Shown here: positions 1 through 5,449 of the stretch, one piece after another | Position numbering within the stretch: position 1 is the first letter of the stretch | How the letters are laid out: every line of letters starts with the position of its first letter | NCBI GenBank assembly: GCA_002314435.1 | Contig: DCFV01000071.1 | Span: forward strand, 1 to 5,472 | Source of the DNA: Acidobacteriaceae bacterium UBA1795 | Lineage (GTDB): Bacteria; Acidobacteriota; Terriglobia; Terriglobales; Acidobacteriaceae | Direction of reading: 5' to 3' | Length of the DNA stretch: 5,472 nt | Notes under the pieces: generated by a model | Told to the model about the DNA's origin: nothing | The model's database searches: none | The model's input: the letters and a program-made list of their open reading frames with translations, nothing else | Program-made: the position numbers and the translations under genes

Positions 1-1
1 C

Positions 2-295
2 ATTGCGCCGGCGGCCGGCCTGCGGAACGTCACGACCGACTGGTCGATGTATGACGACGACTCCGCCACGCTACAGAGCCTGAAGCAGAAGGCTTTCACC
101 GGCACTCCGGTGACGCTGGCATTTCAGATCGGTACGGTGGCAGGCTCCACCTGGATATTCACTCTCAAGAACGTACTGCTCGCCAAGCCGAAGTTCGACT
201 ATAGCGGCAAACGCCGCGTGGTCGCCTTCTCCGCGTGCCGCGCGCACGACACGACCATTGGCGCGAAGGACGCCATCACCATCGCGGTCCAGTAG
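2..295 (+). CDS. Phage major tail (tail tube) protein, C-terminal part, 5' end outside window
   Basis: The reading frame is open from the window edge (first full codon at 2) to the TAG at 293-295, giving 97 residues. The internal ATG at 47 is probably not the true start, because the codons before it (IAPAAGLRNVTTDWSMYDDD) read as ordinary protein. The tail tube call rests on two things. First, the C-terminal pattern (a beta-rich segment with WIFTLKNVLLAKPKFDYSGK, then RRVVAFSA, then a short acidic turn and ITIAVQ) resembles the last strands of siphophage tail tube proteins, which polymerise into the hollow tail tube. Second, the chaperone pair and tape measure gene that normally follow it are present further downstream. 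Usually the chaperone gene follows closely, but here about 1.5 kb of cargo separates them. No zinc sites, membrane segments or catalytic motifs are visible. Another beta-rich tail or capsid decoration protein is possible. The family assignment is by resemblance and gene order, not by a database match. Confidence 0.6.
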   Translation: MAPAAGLRNVTTDWSMYDDDSATLQSLKQKAFTGTPVTLAFQIGTVAGSTWIFTLKNVLLAKPKFDYSGKRRVVAFSACRAHDTTIGAKDAITIAVQ

Positions 296-326
296 AGGGT
301 GCAGCCTAGACGAGCCGTGGGAGAGT

Positions 327-364
327 GGGGGCTACGCGCCTTCTCAGGCTTCATACAAGCCCCC
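327..364 (+). other. Inverted repeat / hairpin upstream of the SEC-C gene
   Basis: GGGGGCT at 327-333 is perfectly complementary to AGCCCCC at 358-364, and U326·G365 could add a wobble pair. Within the 24-nt loop, GCC at 338-340 can pair with GGC at 347-349. No U-run follows, so it does not look like an intrinsic terminator. It lies between the tail tube stop and the SEC-C start. It could be an mRNA structure in the leader, a relic of the insertion junction, or chance. Confidence 0.3.
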
Positions 365-384
365 GACTGGTAGGATTGCGAGAG

Positions 385-1536
385 ATGGGAAGGAATCGGC
401 GAGCAAACGGTGTGAAGCAGTGGGGCAAAACTGGGAGAAATGAACCTTGTCCGTGCGGTTCGGGCGTCAAGTATAAGAAATGCCACCAAGATCGTGACCA
501 GGCCAAACAAGTCCCTTATCACGAATCTGCCAAGAAGCTTCTGCATTTTCGGAAGGGCGAGAGGGTCTGCCTCTATCCCTCAACTGGTGGCCCATGCAGC
601 GGGCAAGTGATTCGCGCGCATAGCATTTCGGAGAGCGCCGCGCTCGCGAGGATTGCGCGAGTCGGGAAGGTCTATCAACTCAACACGAACCCGTTCGCGA
701 TTCAGAAGAGCCAAGGAGAACCTCAGCTCAAATTAGAAAACATTGCCGCAGCGACCACCTTCACCGGATTCTGCTCGTCGCATGATCACCAACTCTTCAA
801 GCCAATTGATCAAGGTAGCTTGAGCCCCACCCGAGAACAAGCATTTCTATTGCACTATCGCGCTCTGTGCCGGGAACTGTATGTAAAGCGTCCAAATCTG
901 GATACGAACGAACTGTTGCGCGACGCTGATCGTGGGAGACCCGTATCAATTCAGGCCATGGTTCAAGGTTATGTGGCCGCAAGGCGCGTGGCGATAGTTG
1001 AATCGATTAAGCAAATGGAATCCGACAAGCAGATCTGTGATCAGGCGATTCTTGTCTCCGACTACGGTTTCCTGAGGGCTGGCTATATACGGTTTTGCAA
1101 GACGCCGACGTTAGCATGTTCGGGCTACACTCAGCCTTCTTTCGACTTCTCTGGAGCAGAGGTTCAGGATCTGGCCGATATGTCGAAGCCGTGTCTTAAC
1201 CTTTCCTTCACTCTGCTGCCAAACGATCACGGAGGTATCGCGGTGTTTGCTTGGTTGGACAGCGCGGACTCGATCTGTCGTACCTTCGTGCAAAGCTTCA
1301 TGAGCACCACGAACGATCGAAAGAGCGATGCACTTGTCCAATACACATTCGATTCCTTTGAGAATTTTGCCGTACAGCCGGACTGGTGGGAGAACCTCCC
1401 CTCTGATGCGCAAGCTGATTCGAAGATGAAGATGCTCAACTGGACAGATTTAACAGTTGGCATAGATCCGGGAACGCTCATTCCTGGATTGATTCGGTTC
1501 ACCGACTGGGAGGTCGAGGCAACTGGCTGGCTGTAG
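385..1536 (+). CDS. SEC-C motif protein with a second Cys/His (HNH- or treble-clef-like) cluster; probable prophage cargo gene
   Basis: The protein has 383 residues from ATG 385. The frame stays open upstream to a GTG at 325, but that extension looks non-coding. A purine-rich GCGAGAG directly precedes the ATG, so the start is reasonable but not strongly marked. Residues 17-34 form a clear SEC-C motif (GRNEPCPCGSGVKYKKCH), the zinc knuckle also found at the SecA C-terminus. Its ligands are C22, C24, C33 and H34. A second cluster follows: C62-x8-C71-x7-H79 in a CSGQVIRAHSIS context, then C130-x2-H133-D134 in GFCSSHDHQLF. That spacing recalls HNH or treble-clef zinc folds, which is inference. 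Residues 150-383 are a mixed alpha/beta region I do not recognise, with no signal peptide or membrane segment, so it is probably cytoplasmic. The gene lies between tail tube and chaperone genes and has lower GC than both (27 of 60 bases at 1321-1380 against 44 of 60 at 2041-2100). It looks transferred and is not a tail component. A defence or superinfection-exclusion role is possible but unproven. Confidence 0.85.
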   Translation: MGRNRRANGVKQWGKTGRNEPCPCGSGVKYKKCHQDRDQAKQVPYHESAKKLLHFRKGERVCLYPSTGGPCSGQVIRAHSISESAALARIARVGKVYQLNTNPFAIQKSQGEPQLKLENIAAATTFTGFCSSHDHQLFKPIDQGSLSPTREQAFLLHYRALCRELYVKRPNLDTNELLRDADRGRPVSIQAMVQGYVAARRVAIVESIKQMESDKQICDQAILVSDYGFLRAGYIRFCKTPTLACSGYTQPSFDFSGAEVQDLADMSKPCLNLSFTLLPNDHGGIAVFAWLDSADSICRTFVQSFMSTTNDRKSDALVQYTFDSFENFAVQPDWWENLPSDAQADSKMKMLNWTDLTVGIDPGTLIPGLIRFTDWEVEATGWL

Positions 1537-1829
1537 ACTCAGCCTGACAGTATTCGGGGTAGTCGGTGTCTCCTGAAGTGAAGATCAGAGTGCTGCAAAA
1601 AAGCGAAGCGTGCGGTTAGGAACAAGAACTCGGCTCGTGTCTGCCGATTCTGTCCAAGCGACGCACCACTCGGAAGTTGGCCAGGAGCCGGCAGTTGGCA
1701 AACCTGCCTATCGGAAATGCGCTTGGTGAAGCCCCACCATCTGTCAAACTCCGCCTGCTTGGTCACCAATTCAGAAGTTTACTCCTTGCCGCCCGACCCA
1801 ATCCCCTTCGCAATCTCAATCCAAACCAC
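1537..1829 (+). other. Intergenic stretch without a convincing gene
   Basis: About 290 bases separate the SEC-C stop from the chaperone ATG. The frame of the next gene is open back to a TTG at 1677, but those 51 codons have no SD-like sequence and no protein-like pattern. A 76-codon frame on the opposite strand (1539-1769) also lacks recognisable features. I see no tRNA, no strong hairpin with a T-run and no clear promoter. The cargo insertion probably ends somewhere in this stretch. It may contain remnants of a further gene. Confidence 0.5.
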
Positions 1830-2345
1830 ATGAACATCGAATCCACTTTTACTCAAGACTCCCAGGCACGCATTGGCGTGCGCTTCACGATGCGTGTGCT
1901 GAACCAATACCAGCGTGCGTTGCGTGACTCGAAGATCATCGACGCTCGCGTGCAGGTCAGCGAGCTGAGCCGCCAACTCCACGCGATCCCCGATCCGGAC
2001 GCGGAGATCGACGAGATCCGCAGCCGCGCGAAGAAGGAGAACCGCGAGGTCACCGGCGACGAGCAGGCGCGCATCGACGCGATCACCGCCGACCCGGAGA
2101 GATTCAAGACTCGCATCGAGCGCGCCACGCTCGATCACCGCATTGGGCTGATCATCAACACCGAGCTGAAGCCGGCCTACATCCGAGCGAGCCTGCAATC
2201 GGTCGAAGGGTTGGAGATCGACGGCCAGTCGCTAAAGGAGCCGTGGGACGCGCTTATCCAGAAGGCTCCGGACGAGCTGCTGGATGAGCTCTACGTGGCC
2301 GCGCAGCTCAACTCCGGCCTTACGCAGGCTCAGGAAAAAAACTGA
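1830..2345 (+). CDS. Phage tail assembly chaperone, short form (lambda gpG-like)
   Basis: The protein has 171 residues starting MNIESTFTQD. The frame extends upstream to TTG 1677, but ATG 1830 is the only plausible start. It lacks a good Shine-Dalgarno sequence (CAATCCAAACCAC precedes it). The protein is charged and mostly helical, with heptad-like stretches around residues 35-105, and has no cysteines. The sequence alone does not identify it. The call comes from position (after tail tube, before tape measure), from size similar to lambda gpG (140 residues), and above all from the -1 frameshift signal just before its stop. In characterised phages the short form and the frameshifted long form bind the tape measure protein and recruit tube subunits during tail assembly, and are absent from the finished virion. 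The stop TGA (2343-2345) directly follows the slippery sequence, so most ribosomes should make this short form. Confidence 0.75.
   Translation: MNIESTFTQDSQARIGVRFTMRVLNQYQRALRDSKIIDARVQVSELSRQLHAIPDPDAEIDEIRSRAKKENREVTGDEQARIDAITADPERFKTRIERATLDHRIGLIINTELKPAYIRASLQSVEGLEIDGQSLKEPWDALIQKAPDELLDELYVAAQLNSGLTQAQEKN
2336..2342 (+). promoter_or_regulatory. -1 ribosomal frameshift slippery site (A AAA AAC)
   Basis: The frame-0 codons are GAA AAA AAC TGA, so 2336-2342 reads A AAA AAC, a canonical X XXY YYZ heptamer in exactly the phase needed for a -1 slip. After slipping, the next codon is CTG at 2342-2344, which enters the frame running to 2773. The stop TGA is the very next frame-0 codon after the heptamer. 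The A-run is seven long (2335-2341), so polymerase slippage adding one A would give the same fusion and is an alternative mechanism. Confidence 0.85.
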
Positions 2346-2773
2346 CAGTCGCTCTCGCCTTCACCCGGTCCGGCGGCTGGGGGCGGGAGCAGAACCAGTG
2401 CGACCACTGCCGCGCGCAGGGACTGCACTTCCAGAAGAACTGCAGCCGCTACGCCCCGCCAGGCTTCCAGCCAGACAGGCCGGACTGGTGGGTACCGCAG
2501 TACGAGAGCGGCGGCCTGCGCTTCCGCGTCGAAGACATCACCACCAACGAGTGCCCGGTGTCGTTGATCACGCCGGAGACGATGTGGCTGGTGCAACTGC
2601 TCAGCAAGCAGATGCGCGTGCAGCGGGCGGCGAGCGCTCCGCTCTTCGGCCCCGACGCGAGTGTTTGGCCGGCCTGGTGGTACGACGCGGTGGAGACCGG
2701 GCAACACGTCCTCGACCTTGAGGAGAGCGCGGCCGCGGAAGAACGCCGCCGCAGACAGCAATTGGGTGTTTGA
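2342..2773 (+). CDS. Tail assembly chaperone extension (lambda T-like), made only as a -1 frameshift fusion
   Basis: This is the downstream part of a G-T fusion. The frame gives 143 codons after the slip, so the full product is about 314 residues encoded by 1830-2342 joined to 2342-2773 (lambda gpGT is 279). It has no ATG until 2558. The codons before that are clearly protein-like: a Trp/Cys-rich start with C-x2-C-x10-C (fusion residues 191, 194 and 205, CDHCRAQGLHFQKNC), then PDRPDWW and FGPDASVWPAWWYDAVETGQ. The end is a charged helix rich in Glu and Arg. The three cysteines could form a zinc site with a nearby histidine, which is inference. In lambda the T part recruits tail tube subunits while the G part coats the tape measure protein. 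The stop is 6 nt before the tape measure start, so the genes are probably co-transcribed. A cysteine-containing, short HNH- or zinc-ribbon-like independent protein is the alternative, but no start codon supports it. Confidence 0.75.
   Translation: MTVALAFTRSGGWGREQNQCDHCRAQGLHFQKNCSRYAPPGFQPDRPDWWVPQYESGGLRFRVEDITTNECPVSLITPETMWLVQLLSKQMRVQRAASAPLFGPDASVWPAWWYDAVETGQHVLDLEESAAAEERRRRQQLGV
2351..2390 (+). promoter_or_regulatory. Frameshift-stimulating stem-loop
   Basis: GCTCTCGCC (2351-2359) pairs with GGCGGGAGC (2382-2390) over nine base pairs, including one G·U. After a 4-nt bulge (2360-2363), CCCGG (2364-2368) pairs with CTGGG (2377-2381), again with one G·U, leaving an 8-nt loop. The stem begins 8 nt after the slippery heptamer, inside the usual spacing for -1 stimulators. 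Pairing was worked out by eye. A pseudoknot with the GC-rich loop was not examined. Confidence 0.75.
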
Positions 2774-2779
2774 GAAACT

Positions 2780-3028
2780 ATGGGCGCCGCCGAATCACTC
2801 AGCCTCGCAATCACGACGCAAACGACCGGCACGGCCGAGGTCGAGAAGCTCGTCTCGGCGCTCAACAAGTACATCGACAAGGTCCAGGAGGCGAAGGACA
2901 AGTCGGAGAAGGGTCCGAACCCGGCGTCGTGGGAGGCCTTCGCAGGTCACGTCAAAGACGCGATCCAGAACCCACTCCAGACTGCGGGCAACGCGGCCGA
3001 CCACAGGCACAGCGTACCCGTCCGGTGA
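2780..3028 (+). pseudogene. Tape measure protein, N-terminal fragment interrupted by IS66
   Basis: The frame opens at ATG 2780 and runs 78 codons of phage sequence to 3013. It then reads four codons of IS sequence (VPVR) into a TGA at 3026-3028. The N-terminus (MGAAESLSLAI), a helical stretch with regularly spaced charged and hydrophobic residues (EVEKLVSALNKYIDKVQEAK), and the PASWEAFAGHVKDAIQNPL segment resemble the start of long phage tape measure proteins. Those are helical rulers, usually several hundred to over a thousand residues, that set tail length and pass DNA or pore functions to the cell. Position directly after the G/GT pair supports the call. The rest of the gene should continue beyond the right end of the IS, outside this window. 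The last phage residues (DHRHS) look less helical than expected, so a small earlier change near the insertion point is possible. A tail tape measure broken this early should prevent tail formation. Confidence 0.7.
3006..3013 (+). repeat. Predicted left copy of the 8-bp IS66 target duplication
   Basis: IS66-family elements usually duplicate 8 bp of target. The 8 bases just outside the left inverted repeat are GGCACAGC. The right copy would lie in the first 8 bases after the window, so it cannot be confirmed here. Confidence 0.45.
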
Positions 3029-3036
3029 AACCATCT
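3014..3036 (+). repeat. IS66 left terminal inverted repeat
   Basis: The repeat begins GTACCCGTCCGGTG and matches the reverse complement of 5450-5472 at 22 of 23 positions, differing only at the fourth base (C here, T in the right repeat). Matching is lost at 3037. The GTA start is typical of IS66 ends, where TnpC is thought to bind and cut. Confidence 0.92.
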
Positions 3037-3071
3037 GGCGAATCGAGAGGTGAGGGCCGATACTGTGCGGG

Positions 3072-3419
3072 ATGAAGCAGAGAGCGGGATCAGGAGCGCG
3101 TGCGGCGCGGCGTGAGCAGTGGCGAAAGGTGATCGCCGCGGCGGAGGCGAGTGGGCATACGATCAGCGGGTTTTGTCGTAAGTACGGCATCCACCCGAGC
3201 CACTACTATTACTGGCGGCGGAGGCTGAAAGAAGATCGCGAAGTTGCGTCCGCGTCAGGAAGCGGAGAGTTCGTTCTGGTAGGCACGGCCGGGGTGGCGG
3301 CAGAGAGTCCGGCGGCGCTGGAGTTGGTGGTGGAGCGAGGCTGGCGGCTGCGGATCGGACCGGGCGTGGAAGAGGACGCGCTGCGCAAGGTACTGTCGGT
3401 GCTCGCGGCGCAGTCATGA
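3072..3419 (+). CDS. tnpA: IS66 accessory protein TnpA (helix-turn-helix)
   Basis: The protein has 115 residues from ATG 3072, a usual size for IS66 Orf1. Residues about 14-52 (REQWRKVIAAAEASG, then ISGFCRKYGIHPSHYYYWRR) form the helix-turn-helix typical of this family, ending in the Tyr/Trp-Arg-rich recognition segment. The remaining part is the weaker conserved C-terminal extension. The protein is needed together with TnpB and TnpC for efficient transposition in studied IS66 elements, probably through DNA binding, but has no catalytic residues. No strong Shine-Dalgarno is seen, only GTGCGG before the ATG. The stop overlaps the tnpB start (ATGA at 3416-3419), so translation of the two is probably coupled. 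Confidence 0.93.
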   Translation: MKQRAGSGARAARREQWRKVIAAAEASGHTISGFCRKYGIHPSHYYYWRRRLKEDREVASASGSGEFVLVGTAGVAAESPAALELVVERGWRLRIGPGVEEDALRKVLSVLAAQS

Positions 3420-3775
3420 TCTCGCTGCCGCCGGCGGTACGCGTCTACCTGTACACGGCGCCGTGCGACATGCGGCAGGGCTTCGACCGGCTGAAGGCGC
3501 TGGCCGAGGCGGGGGTGGGTGTGGACCCGCGCGGGGGGCATCTGTTCGTGTACTGCAGCCGGCGGCGGGACCGCATGAAGATCCTGTACTGGGACCGGGA
3601 CGGGTGGGCGCTGTGGTCCAAGCGTCTGGAGGCGGGCACCTACGCGTTTCCGTTCGGCGCCGCGGGCGGCCGGGAGATCACTTCGGGCGAGTTGGGGGCG
3701 CTGCTTTCGGGGCTGGATCTGGCGAGCGTAAAACAGCGAAAACGGTATGTGCCGCCGTTGCAACGAAGTGCTTGA
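3416..3775 (+). CDS. tnpB: IS66 accessory protein TnpB (IS66 Orf2 family)
   Basis: The protein has 119 residues, the normal length for IS66 Orf2. This is not the RNA-guided TnpB of IS200/IS605. The family hallmarks are all present: DMRQGFDRL at residues 18-26, GGHLFVYCSRRRDRMKILYWDRDG at 40-63 (two blocks, HLFVY and RDRMKILYWDRDG), and WSKRLEAG at 67-74. The molecular role is not firmly established, but genetic work shows it is required for IS66 transposition. The ATG overlaps the tnpA stop by 4 nt, so it is probably translated by re-initiation. Nothing appears truncated or frameshifted. Confidence 0.95.
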   Translation: MISLPPAVRVYLYTAPCDMRQGFDRLKALAEAGVGVDPRGGHLFVYCSRRRDRMKILYWDRDGWALWSKRLEAGTYAFPFGAAGGREITSGELGALLSGLDLASVKQRKRYVPPLQRSA

Positions 3776-3859
3776 GAGGCCTGGATTCATTGGGTTTCAG
3801 CGCGTTTTCCGTGCATTTTTCGCTTGGCGATTGACCAAACAAAACGTACACTTCTTGTT

Positions 3860-5413
3860 GTGAGCGCACTCGACCCCAGACAGCTTCCCAGCGACCCGCA
3901 AGTGCTGCGTGAGATGGTGCTGGCGCTCAGCGCGCAGTTGGAAGCGCACGAGAGGCGGCTGCAGCGGGTGCAGCACATCATGGAGCAGTTGCTGGCCTGG
4001 CGCTTCGGCGCGCGGCGCGAGCGCGTGGTCGATGAGCGGCAATTGTTTCTGTTCGCGGTGGAATTCGAGGCGCAGGGCGGCGACATCGACCGGCTCATCG
4101 AAGAGTTGATTCCGGAAGAGGAGCGGACGGAGAATCCGCTGCTGGCTTTCGAGGACGAGAAGCCGCGCAAGAAGAAAGGCCACGGGCGCAAGCCACTGCC
4201 CTCGGCGCTGGTGCGCGAGCGGATCGAATACGAGCTGAGCGAAGCGGAGCGGACCTGCCCGAAGTGCGCGCAGCCGATGACGAAGATCGGCGAGGACATC
4301 AGCGAGCGGCTGGAGTATGTGCCGGCTTCGCTGAAGGTGATCGAAGAAGCGCGCGCCAAGTACGGCTGCCGCTGCGGCGGCTGCCTCAAGACCGCGCCGA
4401 AGCCGTCGGCGCCGATCGCCAAAAGCACGGCGGGGCCGAGTTTGCTGGCGCAGGTGGCGGTGAGCAAGTATCTGGACCATTGCCCGCTGCACCGGCAGGA
4501 AGGGATCTTCCGGCGGCACGGCGTGGAGCTTTCCCGCAAAACGATGTGCGGCTGGATGCAGCAGACCGCGAAGGTGTTGGGGCCGCTGTATGAACGACTG
4601 AAAGCGGAGGTGCTGAGTTCGAAAACAGTGCAGACCGACGATACGCCGGTGGCGGTGCTGGACCGGGGGTTGCCGCGCACGAGAAAAGGGCGGTTCTGGA
4701 CCTACGTCGGAGAGCGGGCGACGGTTTACGATTACACGCCGACGCGGAAACGCGCGGGTCCGGAGAAGTTTCTCGAGGACTATCACGGCTACCTGCAGGC
4801 CGACGCCTATACGGGCTACGATGCGCTGTTCACTGAGCCGGACCGCGGTCTGGTGGAGGTGGCGTGCTGGGCGCACGCGCGCCGGAAGTTTTACGAGGCG
4901 CGCGGCAGCGAACTGTCGTGCGCGATGACGGTGGTGGCATTCATCGGGCTGCTGTACCGGATCGAGCGCAAGACGCGCGCATGGACCAGTGCGGAGCGGC
5001 ATGCGCTGCGGCAGCGCTGGGCCAAGCCGGTGCTGGAGACGCTCAATGAACTGCTGCTGCGGCAAAGGGATCGCGTGCTGCCGAAGAGTCCGGAAGGCAT
5101 GGCGATCGCATACACGCTGAACAATTGGGCCGCTCTGTGCCGCTACATCGAGGACGGCGATCTGGCCATCGATAACAACGCGGCTGAGAGAAGTCTGCGC
5201 GGGGTCGTGGTGGGCCGGCAGAACTGGCTGTTCTTTGGCAGCGACGGCGGCGGCAAGACGGCAGCGGTGCTGCGCAGCCTGATCGTGAGCTGCCAGCAGG
5301 CGGGTGTCGAGCCTTACTCCTACCTCTCCGACGTGCTCCGCAGGATCGCCGACTTCCCCCTGCAACGCATCGCAGAACTCCTGCCTGTCAACTGGAAGCC
5401 GGCCAGCGCCTGA
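3860..5413 (+). CDS. tnpC: IS66 transposase TnpC (DDE type)
   Basis: This is the catalytic transposase that cuts and joins the element ends. From GTG 3860 it has 517 residues. The frame is open to TTG 3824 (529 residues) and the first ATG is 3914. GTG 3860 is chosen because the LDPRQLPSDPQVLREM segment after it matches the usual IS66 N-terminus, but no start has a good Shine-Dalgarno. Domains in order are: an N-terminal coiled coil with an FGARRER basic motif (about 15-60), a zinc ribbon with C133-x2-C136 and C170-x-C172-x2-C175, the RNase H-like catalytic domain with D260 (QTDDTPV), D315 (LQADAYTGYD) and E443 (NNAAERSLRG), a CWAHARRKF block between D315 and E443, and the short IS66 C-terminal element near VEPYSYLSDVLRR. 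All three acidic residues are present and the frame is unbroken, so it is probably functional. It follows tnpB by 84 nt. Confidence 0.95.
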   Translation: MSALDPRQLPSDPQVLREMVLALSAQLEAHERRLQRVQHIMEQLLAWRFGARRERVVDERQLFLFAVEFEAQGGDIDRLIEELIPEEERTENPLLAFEDEKPRKKKGHGRKPLPSALVRERIEYELSEAERTCPKCAQPMTKIGEDISERLEYVPASLKVIEEARAKYGCRCGGCLKTAPKPSAPIAKSTAGPSLLAQVAVSKYLDHCPLHRQEGIFRRHGVELSRKTMCGWMQQTAKVLGPLYERLKAEVLSSKTVQTDDTPVAVLDRGLPRTRKGRFWTYVGERATVYDYTPTRKRAGPEKFLEDYHGYLQADAYTGYDALFTEPDRGLVEVACWAHARRKFYEARGSELSCAMTVVAFIGLLYRIERKTRAWTSAERHALRQRWAKPVLETLNELLLRQRDRVLPKSPEGMAIAYTLNNWAALCRYIEDGDLAIDNNAAERSLRGVVVGRQNWLFFGSDGGGKTAAVLRSLIVSCQQAGVEPYSYLSDVLRRIADFPLQRIAELLPVNWKPASA

Positions 5414-5449
5414 GCTTTCCCTCCTACCTCAACGGCCCGGCTTCAATCA

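Noticed and set aside
348..376. Possible sigma-70-like promoter (TAGGAT at 371-376) before the SEC-C gene
   Set aside because: The -35 match is poor and the implied leader before ATG 385 would be only a few bases.
1590..1616. A-run next to GCGAAGCG considered as an intrinsic terminator on the - strand
   Set aside because: No stem of useful length forms next to the T-run on that strand.
1539..1769. 76-codon open frame on the - strand after the SEC-C gene
   Set aside because: No recognisable motif and no start signal. Kept only as part of the intergenic description.
1677..1829. Upstream TTG extension of the chaperone gene
   Set aside because: No ribosome binding signal and unremarkable amino-acid content. 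ATG 1830 is a better start.
2284..3075. Several overlapping Arg-rich open frames on both strands across the chaperone and tape measure region
   Set aside because: Their products are dominated by Arg, Ala, Pro and Gly, typical of out-of-frame reading of GC-rich genes, and they conflict with the better-supported frames.
3416..3775. tnpB considered as an RNA-guided nuclease of the IS200/IS605 type
   Set aside because: Same name only. The 119-residue protein has the IS66 Orf2 motifs and no RuvC-like domain.
3797..5365. A 522-codon open frame on the - strand opposite tnpC
   Set aside because: It is a GC-rich shadow of the transposase: Arg/Pro/His-rich low-complexity product with no recognisable domain, while the + strand encodes a complete DDE transposase.
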